64,000 bases of DNA from Cellulomonas shaoxiangyii (lineage in GTDB: Bacteria; Actinomycetota; Actinomycetes; Actinomycetales; Cellulomonadaceae), in NCBI RefSeq assembly GCF_004798685.1, contig NZ_CP039291.1:1116001-1180000 (forward strand). Direction: 5' to 3'. This document shows, one piece after another, positions 27,335 to 35,253 of this stretch. The notes below the pieces were generated by a model that was not told the DNA's origin, searched no databases, and was given only the letters and a program-made list of their open reading frames with translations. The translations under genes and the position numbers were made by a program. Each line of letters starts with the position of its first letter. Position 1 is the first letter of the stretch.

Positions 27335-30300
27335 GTGACTTTCGCCTCCCCGCCCCGCCCACGACCGGACGCGCCGCGCCGCCGCGGCCCCCTGGTCCCC
27401 ACGCTCATCGTCCTGGCCGCCCTGGTCGTGCTCGTGCTCGTGCTCGCCCAGGTGTGGACCGAGGTGCTGTGGTTCCGCCAGCTCGGCTTCACGGAGGTCA
27501 TCCGCACCGAGTGGGTGACGCGCGCCCTGCTGTTCGTGCTCGGCTTCGCGGTGATGGCCGCGGCCGTCGGCTTCTCCCTCAGGTACGCCTACCGCTCGCG
27601 GCCCGTGTACGCGCCGTCGACGCCGGAGCAGGCGAGCCTCGACCAGTACCGCGAGGCCATCGAGCCGCTGCGCCGGCTCGTCCTGATCGTGGGGCCCGTC
27701 GTGCTGGGCCTCTTCGCCGGCGGCGCCGCGTCCCAGCAGTGGACGACGGTGCAGCTGTGGCTGAACGGCCGCACGGTCGGGGAGACCGACCCGCAGTGGG
27801 GCATGGACATCGGGTTCTACCTGTTCACGCTGCCCGGCCTGCGGTTCGTCGTGTCGTTCCTCATGGCCGTGGTCGTGCTCTCGATCATCGCGGCCCTCGC
27901 GACGCACTACCTCTACGGCGGCCTGCGCATCGGCGGGCAGGGCGGCTCGCGCACCACGCGCGCGGCGCGCGTGCACCTGTCCGTGCTCGGTGCGCTCGTC
28001 CTGCTGCTGATCGCGGCCAACTACTGGCTCGACCGGTACTCGATCCTCACCAAGCAGCAGACCGGCAGCCAGCGCTGGCAGGGCGCCGGGTTCACCGACG
28101 TCAACGCGGTCATCCCCTCCAAGGCGATCCTGGCGGTCGCCGCCGTGGTGGTGGCAGGCGCGTTCATCGCGACCGCGTTCTCCGGCAACTGGCGTCTGCC
28201 CGCGATCGGCGTGGGGCTCATGGTCGTCGCGGCCGTCGTGGTCGGCGGCGTGTACCCCGCGGTCGTGCAGCGCTTCCAGGTGCAGCCGAACCAGCAGGAC
28301 GCGGAGAGCGAGTACATCCAGCGCAACATCGACGCGACGCTGTCGGCGTACGGGCTGCAGGACGTGCAGACGAGCGAGTACGACGCGAAGGTCACGGCCG
28401 AGCCGGGCGCCCTGCGCGAGAACGCCGAGACGACGGCGTCCATCCGCCTGCTCGACCCGAACATCGTCTCCCCGTCGTTCAAGCAGCTGCAGCAGATCCG
28501 CGGCTTCTACGACTTCCCGGAGTCGCTGGCCGTCGACCGGTACACCGTCGAGGGCGAGAGCCGCGACACCGTGATCGCGGTCCGGGAGCTCAACCAGGCC
28601 GGCCTGAGCGACCAGCAGCGCAACTGGACCAACGACACCACCGTGTACACGCACGGCTACGGCGTCGTGGCGGCCTACGGCAACACGCGCGGCGCGCGTG
28701 GCGCGCCGGAGTTCTGGGAGAGCGGCATCCCGTCGTCGGGACCGGTCGGGCAGCTCGGCGAGTACGAGCCGCGCATCTACTTCGGCCAGCTCTCGCCCGA
28801 GTACTCGATCGTCGGCGGCCCCGAGGGCACCGACGGCTGGGAGTTCGACTACCCGGACGACACCACGGGCACCGGCTCCGTGCCGTTCCGCTTCCCGACG
28901 CAGGAGGAGTCCGCCGGCCCGTCCGTCGGCGGCATGTGGCAGAAGCTGCTCTACGCGCTGAAGTTCGGCGACGAGCAGATCCTGTTCTCGGAGCGCGTGA
29001 ACGAGGACTCGCAGATCATCTACGACCGCAGCCCGCGTGACCGCGTGGCCAAGGTCGCGCCGTACCTGGACCTCGACGGGCGCGTGTACCCGGCCGTGGT
29101 CGACGGGCGCGTGAAGTGGATCGTCGACGGGTACACCACGTCGGACCAGTACCCGTACGCGGCGACCCGCTCCCTCGAGGAGGCCACGACGGACTCCCTG
29201 ACGGAGCGCAGCACGACGGTCGAGGCCCTCCTGCCCAAGCAGGTCAACTACATCCGCAACTCCGTGAAGGCGACGGTCGACGCGTACGACGGCTCGGTCG
29301 AGCTGTACGCGTGGGACACCGAGGACCCGGTGCTGCAGGCGTGGTCGGACGTCTTCCCGACGTCGCTCAAGCCGCTGGAGGAGATCAGCGGCGACCTGAT
29401 GAGCCACCTGCGCTACCCGGAGGACCTGTTCAAGGTCCAGCGGGCGCTGCTGAACCAGTACCACGTGACCGACGCCGGCCAGTTCTTCTCCGGCAACGAC
29501 TTCTGGCAGAACCCGGCCGACCCGACGACGTCCAACGCCGCGGAGGTCGCGCAGCCGCCGTACTACCTCACCCTGCAGATGCCGGGCGAGGACGAGGCGA
29601 CGTTCTCCCTGATGTCGACGTTCATCCCCGGCGGTGGCAACGCCCGCAACGTGCTGACCGGGTACCTCGCGGTCGACGCGGACGCCGGGTCGACGCCCGG
29701 CGAGGTGGCGGAGGGCTACGGCACGCTGCGGCTGCTGGAGCTGCCACGCGACTCGACGGTGCCCGGACCGGGCCAGGCGAGCGCGAACTTCACCGCCGAC
29801 CCGACGGTGTCGAACGAGCTCAACATCCTGGCGCGCGGCGACTCGACCGTGCGGCGCGGCAACCTGCTGACGCTCCCCGTCGGCGGCGGGCTGCTCTACG
29901 TCCAGCCCGTCTACGTGCAGGCGTCCAGCGGCACGACGTTCCCGCTGCTGCAGCGCGTGCTCGTGTCGTTCGGCGACCAGATCGGGTTCGCGCAGACGCT
30001 CGACGGCGCGCTCGACCAGGTGTTCGGCGGCGACTCCGGTGCCGACGCCGGTGATGCGGGTGCGTCGCCGGTCGAACCGCCCGACGCCGGTGAGGAACCG
30101 GCGACGGAGGATCCCGGCACGGGCGCCACGCCGGAGCCGACCCCGACGCCGACCGACGGCGCGCAGGCGCCGGCCGGCGACGCCCGCACCGCCCTCGACA
30201 CCGCGCTGCGCGACGCGCAGCAGGCGATCGAGGAGGGCGAGGCGGCGCTCGCGGAGGGCAACTTCGCGGCGTACGGCGAGGCACAGCAGCGGCTCGACGA

Positions 30301-30346
30301 GGCCCTGCAGCGCGCGATCGATGCCGAGGGGCAGCTGGGCGGCTGA
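27335..30346 (+). CDS. UPF0182 family large membrane protein
   Basis: 1003 residues from GTG 27335, with AGGAA nine bases upstream. About seven transmembrane segments fill the first 310 residues (for example PTLIVLAALVVLVLVLAQVW and LVVLSIIAALATHYLYGG). A long conserved extracytoplasmic domain follows (RNIDATLSAYGL, YTHGYGVVAAYGNTRG, PRIYFGQLSPEYSIVG, YIRNSVKATVDAYDG, SHLRYPEDLFKVQRALL). The C-terminus has a Pro/Glu/Thr-rich linker and a final amphipathic helix. UPF0182 is nearly universal in actinobacteria (Rv3193c in M. tuberculosis), but its role is not known. It ends at a strong terminator. Confidence 0.92.
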   Translation: MTFASPPRPRPDAPRRRGPLVPTLIVLAALVVLVLVLAQVWTEVLWFRQLGFTEVIRTEWVTRALLFVLGFAVMAAAVGFSLRYAYRSRPVYAPSTPEQASLDQYREAIEPLRRLVLIVGPVVLGLFAGGAASQQWTTVQLWLNGRTVGETDPQWGMDIGFYLFTLPGLRFVVSFLMAVVVLSIIAALATHYLYGGLRIGGQGGSRTTRAARVHLSVLGALVLLLIAANYWLDRYSILTKQQTGSQRWQGAGFTDVNAVIPSKAILAVAAVVVAGAFIATAFSGNWRLPAIGVGLMVVAAVVVGGVYPAVVQRFQVQPNQQDAESEYIQRNIDATLSAYGLQDVQTSEYDAKVTAEPGALRENAETTASIRLLDPNIVSPSFKQLQQIRGFYDFPESLAVDRYTVEGESRDTVIAVRELNQAGLSDQQRNWTNDTTVYTHGYGVVAAYGNTRGARGAPEFWESGIPSSGPVGQLGEYEPRIYFGQLSPEYSIVGGPEGTDGWEFDYPDDTTGTGSVPFRFPTQEESAGPSVGGMWQKLLYALKFGDEQILFSERVNEDSQIIYDRSPRDRVAKVAPYLDLDGRVYPAVVDGRVKWIVDGYTTSDQYPYAATRSLEEATTDSLTERSTTVEALLPKQVNYIRNSVKATVDAYDGSVELYAWDTEDPVLQAWSDVFPTSLKPLEEISGDLMSHLRYPEDLFKVQRALLNQYHVTDAGQFFSGNDFWQNPADPTTSNAAEVAQPPYYLTLQMPGEDEATFSLMSTFIPGGGNARNVLTGYLAVDADAGSTPGEVAEGYGTLRLLELPRDSTVPGPGQASANFTADPTVSNELNILARGDSTVRRGNLLTLPVGGGLLYVQPVYVQASSGTTFPLLQRVLVSFGDQIGFAQTLDGALDQVFGGDSGADAGDAGASPVEPPDAGEEPATEDPGTGATPEPTPTPTDGAQAPAGDARTALDTALRDAQQAIEEGEAALAEGNFAAYGEAQQRLDEALQRAIDAEGQLGG

Positions 30347-30365
30347 CACCCGGCGAGATCCCGCA

Positions 30366-30403
30366 CGACGAGGCCGGCACCCGCACGGGTGCCGGCCTCG
30401 TCG
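30366..30403 (+). terminator. Strong terminator after UPF0182
   Basis: A perfect 17-bp inverted repeat (CGACGAGGCCGGCACCC and its complement) with a four-base loop begins 20 bp after the UPF0182 stop. Confidence 0.75.
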
Positions 30404-30477
30404 CGTCCGGCGGGCCGGGGAGGGGCGCTCCCGGATCCCGTTCGTCACGTGTCGGTGCTCGGGTGCACCCTGGGCGC

Positions 30478-31464
30478 ATGACCTCGCCCGCGGACCGTCG
30501 CACGGTGCTGCTCTACCTCTGCGCCGCCCTCGTGTGGGGGTCGAGCTTCCTGTTCATGAAGGTCGCGCTCGAGGGGCTCGCCCCCGCGCAGGTCGCCCTC
30601 GGGCGGCTGCTGCTGGGCGCCCTCACGCTGGCCGCGGTGATGACGGTGCTGCGCCGCCGGTGGCCACGGGACCGGCGGACGTGGGGTCACCTCGCCGTCC
30701 TCGGGGTGCTCCTGTGCGTCGTGCCGTTCCAGCTGTTCGCGTGGGCGGGGCAGTACCTGGCGTCCGGGCTGTCGAGCATCCTCAACGCGACGACGCCGCT
30801 CATGACGTCGCTCGCGGTGGTGCTGGTGCTGCCGGCCGAGCGGCTGACGCGCCGGCAGGGGCTGGGGCTCGCCGTCGGCGCGCTGGGCGTGGTCGCCATC
30901 GTCGGGCCGTGGACGTACCTCGGCCAGGGCAGCATCGCGGCGCCCCTGCCCGCGGTGCTCGCCTGCCTCGGCGCGACCGCCTGCTACGGCCTGGGCATGA
31001 CGTACATGCGCCGGTTCGTCACGCCGCTGCGGCTGCCGCCCGAGACGGTGGCCGCCGGGCAGATCGCCGTCGCGGCGCTCATCGTGCTCGCGCTCGCGCC
31101 GGCCGTGGCGCGGGGACCCGTGACGCTCACGTGGCCCGTGGTGCTCTCGATGGTGGGCCTGGGCGCGCTCGGCACGGGCATGGCGTACGTGTGGAACACG
31201 CGCGTCGTCGACGCGTGGGGCGCGCAGCGTGCGTCGACGGTCACGTACCTGACGCCCGTCGTCGGCGTGCTGCTCGGCATCCTCGTGCTCGACGAGCGGC
31301 TGCACTGGTACGAGCCGGTGGGCGGGGTGCTCGTGGTGCTGGGCATCCTCGTGGCGCAGCGGGCACGCGCGCGCACGTCCGCAGCGGTGGGGGAGCAGGC
31401 CGGTGCGGCGGTGCCCCCGGCCGCCGGCGTCGGCGTGCAGGCGCCGGGTGCGCCGCGTCCGTGA
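30478..31464 (+). CDS. EamA-family (DMT) transporter
   Basis: 328 residues from ATG 30478. Ten hydrophobic segments in two five-helix repeats are visible; each half shows the EamA pattern (LCAALVWGSSFLFMKVALEGLAPAQVALGRLLLGA, and in the second half YGLGMTYMRRF...MVGLGALGTGMAYVWNTRVVDAWGAQRASTVTYLTPVVGVLLGILVLDERL). The C-terminal tail of about 45 residues is Ala/Arg-rich and cytoplasmic. Members export small metabolites or drugs; the substrate cannot be inferred. The gene stands alone just before the initiator tRNA. Confidence 0.88.
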   Translation: MTSPADRRTVLLYLCAALVWGSSFLFMKVALEGLAPAQVALGRLLLGALTLAAVMTVLRRRWPRDRRTWGHLAVLGVLLCVVPFQLFAWAGQYLASGLSSILNATTPLMTSLAVVLVLPAERLTRRQGLGLAVGALGVVAIVGPWTYLGQGSIAAPLPAVLACLGATACYGLGMTYMRRFVTPLRLPPETVAAGQIAVAALIVLALAPAVARGPVTLTWPVVLSMVGLGALGTGMAYVWNTRVVDAWGAQRASTVTYLTPVVGVLLGILVLDERLHWYEPVGGVLVVLGILVAQRARARTSAAVGEQAGAAVPPAAGVGVQAPGAPRP

Positions 31465-31581
31465 CGTCGTCGCCGGTGCGGCCCGCCGCCGCCCGCCCCG
31501 CCCGCCGGCAGGGGTGTGACGGGGGGCACGCGGCACCGATTTGGACGTCCCGGCGCACCTGACGTAGAGTAAAGACACCGA

Positions 31582-31655
31582 CGCGGGGTGGAGCAGCTCG
31601 GTAGCTCGCTGGGCTCATAACCCAGAGGTCGCAGGTTCAAATCCTGCCCCCGCTA
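31582..31655 (+). tRNA. Initiator tRNA-fMet (CAT)
   Basis: The cloverleaf reads by eye: acceptor arm from CGCGGGG, D arm GAGCAGCTCGGTAGCTC, anticodon stem-loop CTGGGCTCATAACCCAG with anticodon CAT, T arm GCAGGTTCAAATCCTGC and discriminator A at 31655. Two initiator hallmarks are present: three G-C pairs next to the anticodon loop (GGG/CCC) and an unpaired first position (C1 opposite U72). CCA is not encoded. A perfect terminator follows at once. It is the right-hand limit of the core region before the island. Confidence 0.95.
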
Positions 31656-31659
31656 CAAG

Positions 31660-31699
31660 ATGACGAAGGCCCGGACCTGACGGTCCGGGCCTTCGTCAT
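31660..31699 (+). terminator. Perfect terminator after tRNA-fMet
   Basis: An 18-bp perfect inverted repeat (ATGACGAAGGCCCGGACC, loop TGAC) starts five bases after the tRNA and ends in CATT. It ends tRNA transcription. Confidence 0.85.
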
Positions 31700-32033
31700 T
31701 GGCTTAAGGAGCTGCACGTGTGCGGCATCCCCGGGTGATTCCCCGGGTTCCAGCGCGTCGACGTCGTCGTACCCGGGTGCCCGTCCGCCTCCCCGCGGCG
31801 GCTCCGCGAGTGCGACGAACCACGGCCGCGGATGGCCGAGCTTGCCTCATCCAGGGTCGCCATTCGGCGACGGCGCGGGGCCCTGCACGCGATCGACCTC
31901 GCTCTGATCGTCGACGCAGATGCCTGACACCACGGCAGCGGCCCGCGTGTACTGAGAGCTGGCACCGCTGCGTGTCCGGGTTCGCTCGCCCGTAGCGTTG
32001 TACACCCCGGATGTCCGGGGGCCGGTTCAGGTA
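31700..32033. other. Decayed non-coding stretch at island start
   Basis: No reading frame here has a ribosome site or a recognisable domain. A short inverted repeat (ATCCCCGGGTGATTCCCCGGGT, 31727 onward) and a second (CCCCGGATGTCCGGGG, around 32005-32020) are the only structures I see. It probably represents remnants of earlier insertions. Confidence 0.45.
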
Positions 32034-32090
32034 ACCCTGGGCCGCTACCCGTTGCTCGTCATGGACGAGATCGGCTACATCCCGTTCTAA
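32034..32090 (+). pseudogene. IS21-type istB fragment
   Basis: The frame ending at TAA 32088 reads LGRYPLLVMDEIGYIPF. This is the Walker B region of IstB-type ATP-binding proteins of IS21-family elements (the family has LLxVDExGYxPF). Only about 17 codons remain, and the reading stops where the family normally continues with E/D-rich sequence. No istA and no inverted repeats are visible. It is a relic. Confidence 0.6.
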
Positions 32091-32146
32091 TCGGGGCCGT
32101 CGTCCTGGTTTCACGGCCGCACGAACCCGGCTGTGAATGACCTCAC

Positions 32147-33823
32147 ATGACACGCGAATTCAGGCACGCGTTGTTTCCGTCGACACACATGGCTGACCTA
32201 CGTTCCCGCATCGACGCCCCCGGAGGGCACGTGCTTCCCTCGCCGTCTGTCCATGGGACACCACACCGCGCGCCGTTCGACGTCACTGCCGTCGAGCTCG
32301 ACGGGGTGCTGACGACCCTGGTTCTCCCGCTGCTGCTGGAGGTGCCATCCGACCCGCCTTCGACGCGCAGGGCCGCGACGAGCGTGCACGACGAGATCTT
32401 TGCGCGTGGTCAGCGCCCAGCTCGGCGTCGAGTGCGTCCGCGGTGGATCAGCCGGGTCTCGGCACCGTTGCCCTGGAACGACCGCGCGGGCGCGCCGTGG
32501 AACGACCTCGAAGGGGAGGACGACCTCGGGCTGGGCCTCCCGTACGAGGTCGCCCACCGCGTGTTCTCGCTCGGCGGGGCCGCCGTCCGGTTCGGCGCCT
32601 CCGACCTGACGCTCGGCGAGTGCAGTACCCAGGCCCAGGTCGAGGCGCGCACTTGGCTCGTCGCGCCGGCGGTCGCGGTGACCTTGTGGTGGACTCGCGA
32701 CGCGTTGACGCTCACGATCGAGCGTCTCGGGAAATGCACGCCGGAGGAGCAGCGGGCTCTCCTGACGAGCCCGGAGGTTGCAAGGGACGTCGCCAACGCC
32801 GTCCCGCTCCTGCTCGCGGGCACGGGCCTTCCCCGGAACGCGAGCCTGGCGGACCTGCTCGGGGAGTCACCACTTCGGGTCCGGAGCGGCATGTGGGGTC
32901 GTCGGTTTAGGCGAAGCTTATGGCGCGCCCCCGTCGAGCAGCTGTGCATCCGAGGCATCGAGACGATCCGCGGGACGTCCCTTAGCGAGGCGTTCCTCGC
33001 CATCACTGCCCCGGACGCCAGCAGCACGGCCGCCGCGCTGTGGTCCGAGCCGCCCCCGGAGCGGTCGGGCCGGTTCGCCGACCATCAGATCGACCAGGAA
33101 TCCGGTGCCCCGCGAGGCTGGACCCGGTGGAACGTGACATCCGGCGTCGGGACGTCGGACGATCCGTCCTCGTCAATGCGCGACGATCGCCGGGCCGCGC
33201 TCGTCAACCTCGAGTCGCTGTCGGTCAACCACTGCTACAAGGGTGAGCTCGCCGGTGGTGGGTGGATCGCGGCGGCAATCCCTGTGATCGCCCATCGAGC
33301 GGCCGCCGCACGCGACCACCGGAACCTCGTTCTGGCGTTCCGTGCGCGCCGCCCGGTCGACGAGAAGGTCGACGCAGTCGAGGCCGTTCGCGCCGGGATG
33401 CTCGCCCGGCGCCTCACGTCCGGGCTCGTCGGTGGCGAGCGGTTCGCCGCTTGGACAACCCCGACGCAGCTCGCCACCGCGCTGTGGGACGCAACGACGG
33501 CCACCACAGAGGCCCGGGAGCGTGACGAGGCCGGCGAGCGCATCGCAGAAGCAGTGCGAGACAGTCTCGACCGTCACCAGCTCCGACGACGTCGCTCGGT
33601 CGACCGTTGGATCCGGCGACTCTCACCAGGCGCCGCCGTCACAGCGGTTGTCGGCCTATACGCCACCCTCGCCTCGCTGCCCGACCCGGCAGCCGATCAG
33701 GGGCTCTTCGCTGCGGTTCCCGACGCGGTCCGCGTCACAGTCGGCCTCGTCGTCGTGGGGTGCCTCGCGGGCCTGATCGTCGACTGGGTGCTCGACCGAG
33801 ACTCATCCCGGAACCGACGGTAG
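32147..33823 (+). CDS. Unrecognised protein with C-terminal membrane anchor
   Basis: 558 residues from ATG 32147; the start is uncertain, as no ribosome site precedes it, and in-frame ATG 32189 or GTG 32231 (preceded by GGAGGG) are alternatives. I do not recognise a family. Visible features: a duplicated PWND motif with an acidic stretch (residues about 109-125), a middle region with scattered Trp, SVNHCYKGELAGGGWIAAA near 360-380, a charged helical region rich in Arg/Glu (about 440-490), and two hydrophobic segments at about 493-510 and 530-549 with a basic tail. It is probably a cytosolic domain tethered by two helices. Its third-position composition differs from neighbours, and it lies within the putative island. 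Confidence 0.6.
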   Translation: MTREFRHALFPSTHMADLRSRIDAPGGHVLPSPSVHGTPHRAPFDVTAVELDGVLTTLVLPLLLEVPSDPPSTRRAATSVHDEIFARGQRPARRRVRPRWISRVSAPLPWNDRAGAPWNDLEGEDDLGLGLPYEVAHRVFSLGGAAVRFGASDLTLGECSTQAQVEARTWLVAPAVAVTLWWTRDALTLTIERLGKCTPEEQRALLTSPEVARDVANAVPLLLAGTGLPRNASLADLLGESPLRVRSGMWGRRFRRSLWRAPVEQLCIRGIETIRGTSLSEAFLAITAPDASSTAAALWSEPPPERSGRFADHQIDQESGAPRGWTRWNVTSGVGTSDDPSSSMRDDRRAALVNLESLSVNHCYKGELAGGGWIAAAIPVIAHRAAAARDHRNLVLAFRARRPVDEKVDAVEAVRAGMLARRLTSGLVGGERFAAWTTPTQLATALWDATTATTEARERDEAGERIAEAVRDSLDRHQLRRRRSVDRWIRRLSPGAAVTAVVGLYATLASLPDPAADQGLFAAVPDAVRVTVGLVVVGCLAGLIVDWVLDRDSSRNRR

Positions 33824-33867
33824 ACGTGCCGCCGCACGAACGGCCCCTCACCTTCCTGGAGCACGAT

Positions 33868-34581
33868 GTGACGAACGAATCCGACCTCGAAGCAGTCAAC
33901 TCGCCGGAGTACCGCGCCGCGCTCATGGCGCAGATCGACTACGACTCCACGAGGGAGGGGCAGGCAAAGCTCCACGAGGCGCTGTCGGCCGCTGCTGACC
34001 CGGATGCGCGCCGCGACTTGCGAGCTCGCCAGATCGCGGGTGCCTCCTCCGCCAGATTCCGCAGGGAGCAGGTCGCTCTCATGCCGGCGGGCCGGGCTCC
34101 CGGCCGCCGTGACCCCGCGTTCACGACGCACGGGCGCCTTGCGCAGGCGCGCGAGGACCTCGCACGGCGTCTGGGCATCGCGGCCGCCGAGGCCGACGCC
34201 TTCGGATCCGTCATGCCCGGCACCTTGCAGGAGCTCGTGCGCATCGGCGCCGAGATCATCGAGGCGGACCGCGAACGGCGTGGTGCCGACTTTGTTCCCT
34301 CTATCCACCCAGGCACGATCTCCGAAGACGTCGAGGCATGCGCGCCGTGGGCACTGTCTGACTACGAGATGCCGGTCGAGCCCGGCGATGTCGGCGTCCT
34401 GGGAACACTCGGAGTCGCCGCCCGATGGGATCGGGAGCGACAGCGTGCGATCGTCGATGGGGATGCCGCCGCGGCTGAACGCTGGGGCTATGGCCTCGCA
34501 TCGGATCGCACCGGGTCCTGCGTCATCGCCACCGGACCTGACGTCGTCAAGTTCATCGCTCGGCACCACCCAACCGGATAG
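33868..34581 (+). CDS. Unrecognised protein downstream of the island membrane gene
   Basis: 237 residues from GTG 33868, chosen because GGAG lies seven bases before it; GTG 33826, two bases after the preceding stop, is a longer option. The protein is soluble and charged. Residues 1-70 look helical (TNESDLEAVNSPEYRAALMAQI, REGQAKLHEALSAAADPDARRDL), the middle carries AREDLARRLGIAAAEADAFGSVMPGTLQELVRIGAEIIEADRERRG, and the C-terminal half is mixed, ending GYGLASDRTGSCVIATGPDVVKFIARHH. No family or catalytic motif is recognised. The tight same-strand arrangement suggests an operon with the membrane-anchored gene. Confidence 0.6.
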   Translation: MTNESDLEAVNSPEYRAALMAQIDYDSTREGQAKLHEALSAAADPDARRDLRARQIAGASSARFRREQVALMPAGRAPGRRDPAFTTHGRLAQAREDLARRLGIAAAEADAFGSVMPGTLQELVRIGAEIIEADRERRGADFVPSIHPGTISEDVEACAPWALSDYEMPVEPGDVGVLGTLGVAARWDRERQRAIVDGDAAAAERWGYGLASDRTGSCVIATGPDVVKFIARHHPTG

Positions 34582-34694
34582 AACCGTCGGTCATCGCGGT
34601 CGGATTGAACGCGAAACGCATCGCGCCGGGATCGGCTGCTCGATGAGCCACACCTGAACGCTCAGCATGCCGTCAGGCGCCTCATTCAGCGCGG

Positions 34695-34965
34695 TCAACT
34701 TTGTTCGCCGGCGCCCGCGTGGTGCCGTCGCCGGCGGCGCGGCCGAGCGATCTCGACCTCCTCGGACGAGAACGTGCCGATCTTGTAGTGGGGCCCGTCC
34801 CCTCGTCCCCCGACCTCGCGCGCCCGCCGCCGCTCCTCGCCGATCAGCGAGGAGTACGACCCGTTGCGCCGCAGGCGGTCACCCTCGCACCTGCTTCAGG
34901 CCGCGTCGTAGGCGCCTAGGTACTCGAGCTTGCCGTGCGCGGTCAACGAGCGCGGGAGCCGTCCC
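34695..34965 (-). pseudogene. IS3-type transposase OrfA fragment
   Basis: Read on the minus strand, one frame gives HGKLEYLGAYDAA, a stop at 34898-34896, then GDRLRRNGSYSSLIGEERRRAREVGG and ends at a stop at 34697-34695. This follows the helix-turn-helix protein (OrfA/transposase_8) of actinobacterial IS3-family elements, where the family reads about KLxILxEYDAA...GALLRREGLYSSHIxEWRRARDAGA. The in-frame stop and the missing ends show decay. No inverted repeats or OrfB are seen. Confidence 0.6.
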
Positions 34966-34986
34966 CGCGCCGTCCTGGGTCATCAA

Positions 34987-35042
34987 ACGACCATCGTCGC
35001 GCACCGCCATCAAGACGACCATCGTCGCGCACCGCCATCAAG
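34987..35042. repeat. 28-bp perfect tandem duplication
   Basis: Two identical adjacent 28-bp units (beginning ACGACCATCGTCGCGC, ending CATCAAG) at 34987-35014 and 35015-35042. The preceding CATCAA looks like the end of a third, truncated copy. It has no spacers, so it is not a CRISPR array. Confidence 0.85.
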
Positions 35043-35162
35043 ACGAGCTCATGATCATGTACTCCCGGGTTTACGCCCTACCCCTGACGCGGACTTGCTA
35101 TCAACCACCGGCGACGGTCGTAGTCGTCGACTATCCCCCCGTTACGGCGCAGTTCTTGCCGA

Positions 35163-35190
35163 AAGGCCCCAGCAATCGCCCCGGGGCCTT
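35163..35190 (-). terminator. Terminator of the lipoprotein gene
   Basis: Arms AAGGCCCC and GGGGCCTT enclose a 12-base loop, and the minus strand continues into TTTC. It lies about 65 bp past the stop of the lipoprotein gene and near the right limit of the island. Confidence 0.55.
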
Positions 35191-35253
35191 CAGCGTTCTC
35201 GGGGTCGCGGCGTTCTCGGGGTCGGCGCGATCGCGGCCCGTGCCACGACGAGG

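Larger units (their letters stand above)
34582..35162. other. Gene-free tail of the island
   Basis: About 580 bp without a supported gene. It contains the IS3-type fragment (34695-34965, minus) and the 28-bp tandem repeat (34987-35042). The remainder is unassigned; nothing there has a ribosome site and a plausible protein together. Confidence 0.5.
31656..35200. mobile_element. Putative genomic island next to tRNA-fMet
   Basis: From the end of the tRNA to about 35200 the DNA is visibly less GC-rich and its codons less biased to G/C at third positions than on either side. It contains two genes with no recognisable family, an istB fragment, an IS3-type transposase fragment with an in-frame stop, a 28-bp tandem repeat and over 1 kb of decayed non-coding sequence. 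I found no integrase gene and no clear copy of the tRNA 3' end at the right side, so the mechanism of entry and the exact right border are open. Confidence 0.6.

Noticed and set aside
31748..31927. A 60-codon open frame containing VDVVVPGCP, reminiscent of NADH dehydrogenase subunit B
   Set aside because: Only nine residues match, the rest is Arg-rich with no related motif, and there is no ribosome site; it is most likely chance in decayed DNA.
34987..35042. CRISPR array
   Set aside because: The two 28-bp units are directly adjacent with no spacer, and no cas genes are present.
31700..35250. Direct duplication of the tRNA-fMet 3' end as an attachment site
   Set aside because: I looked for the T-arm and acceptor sequence (GGTTCAAATCCTGC) across the region and found no second copy; integration by a tRNA-targeting integrase is therefore unproven.
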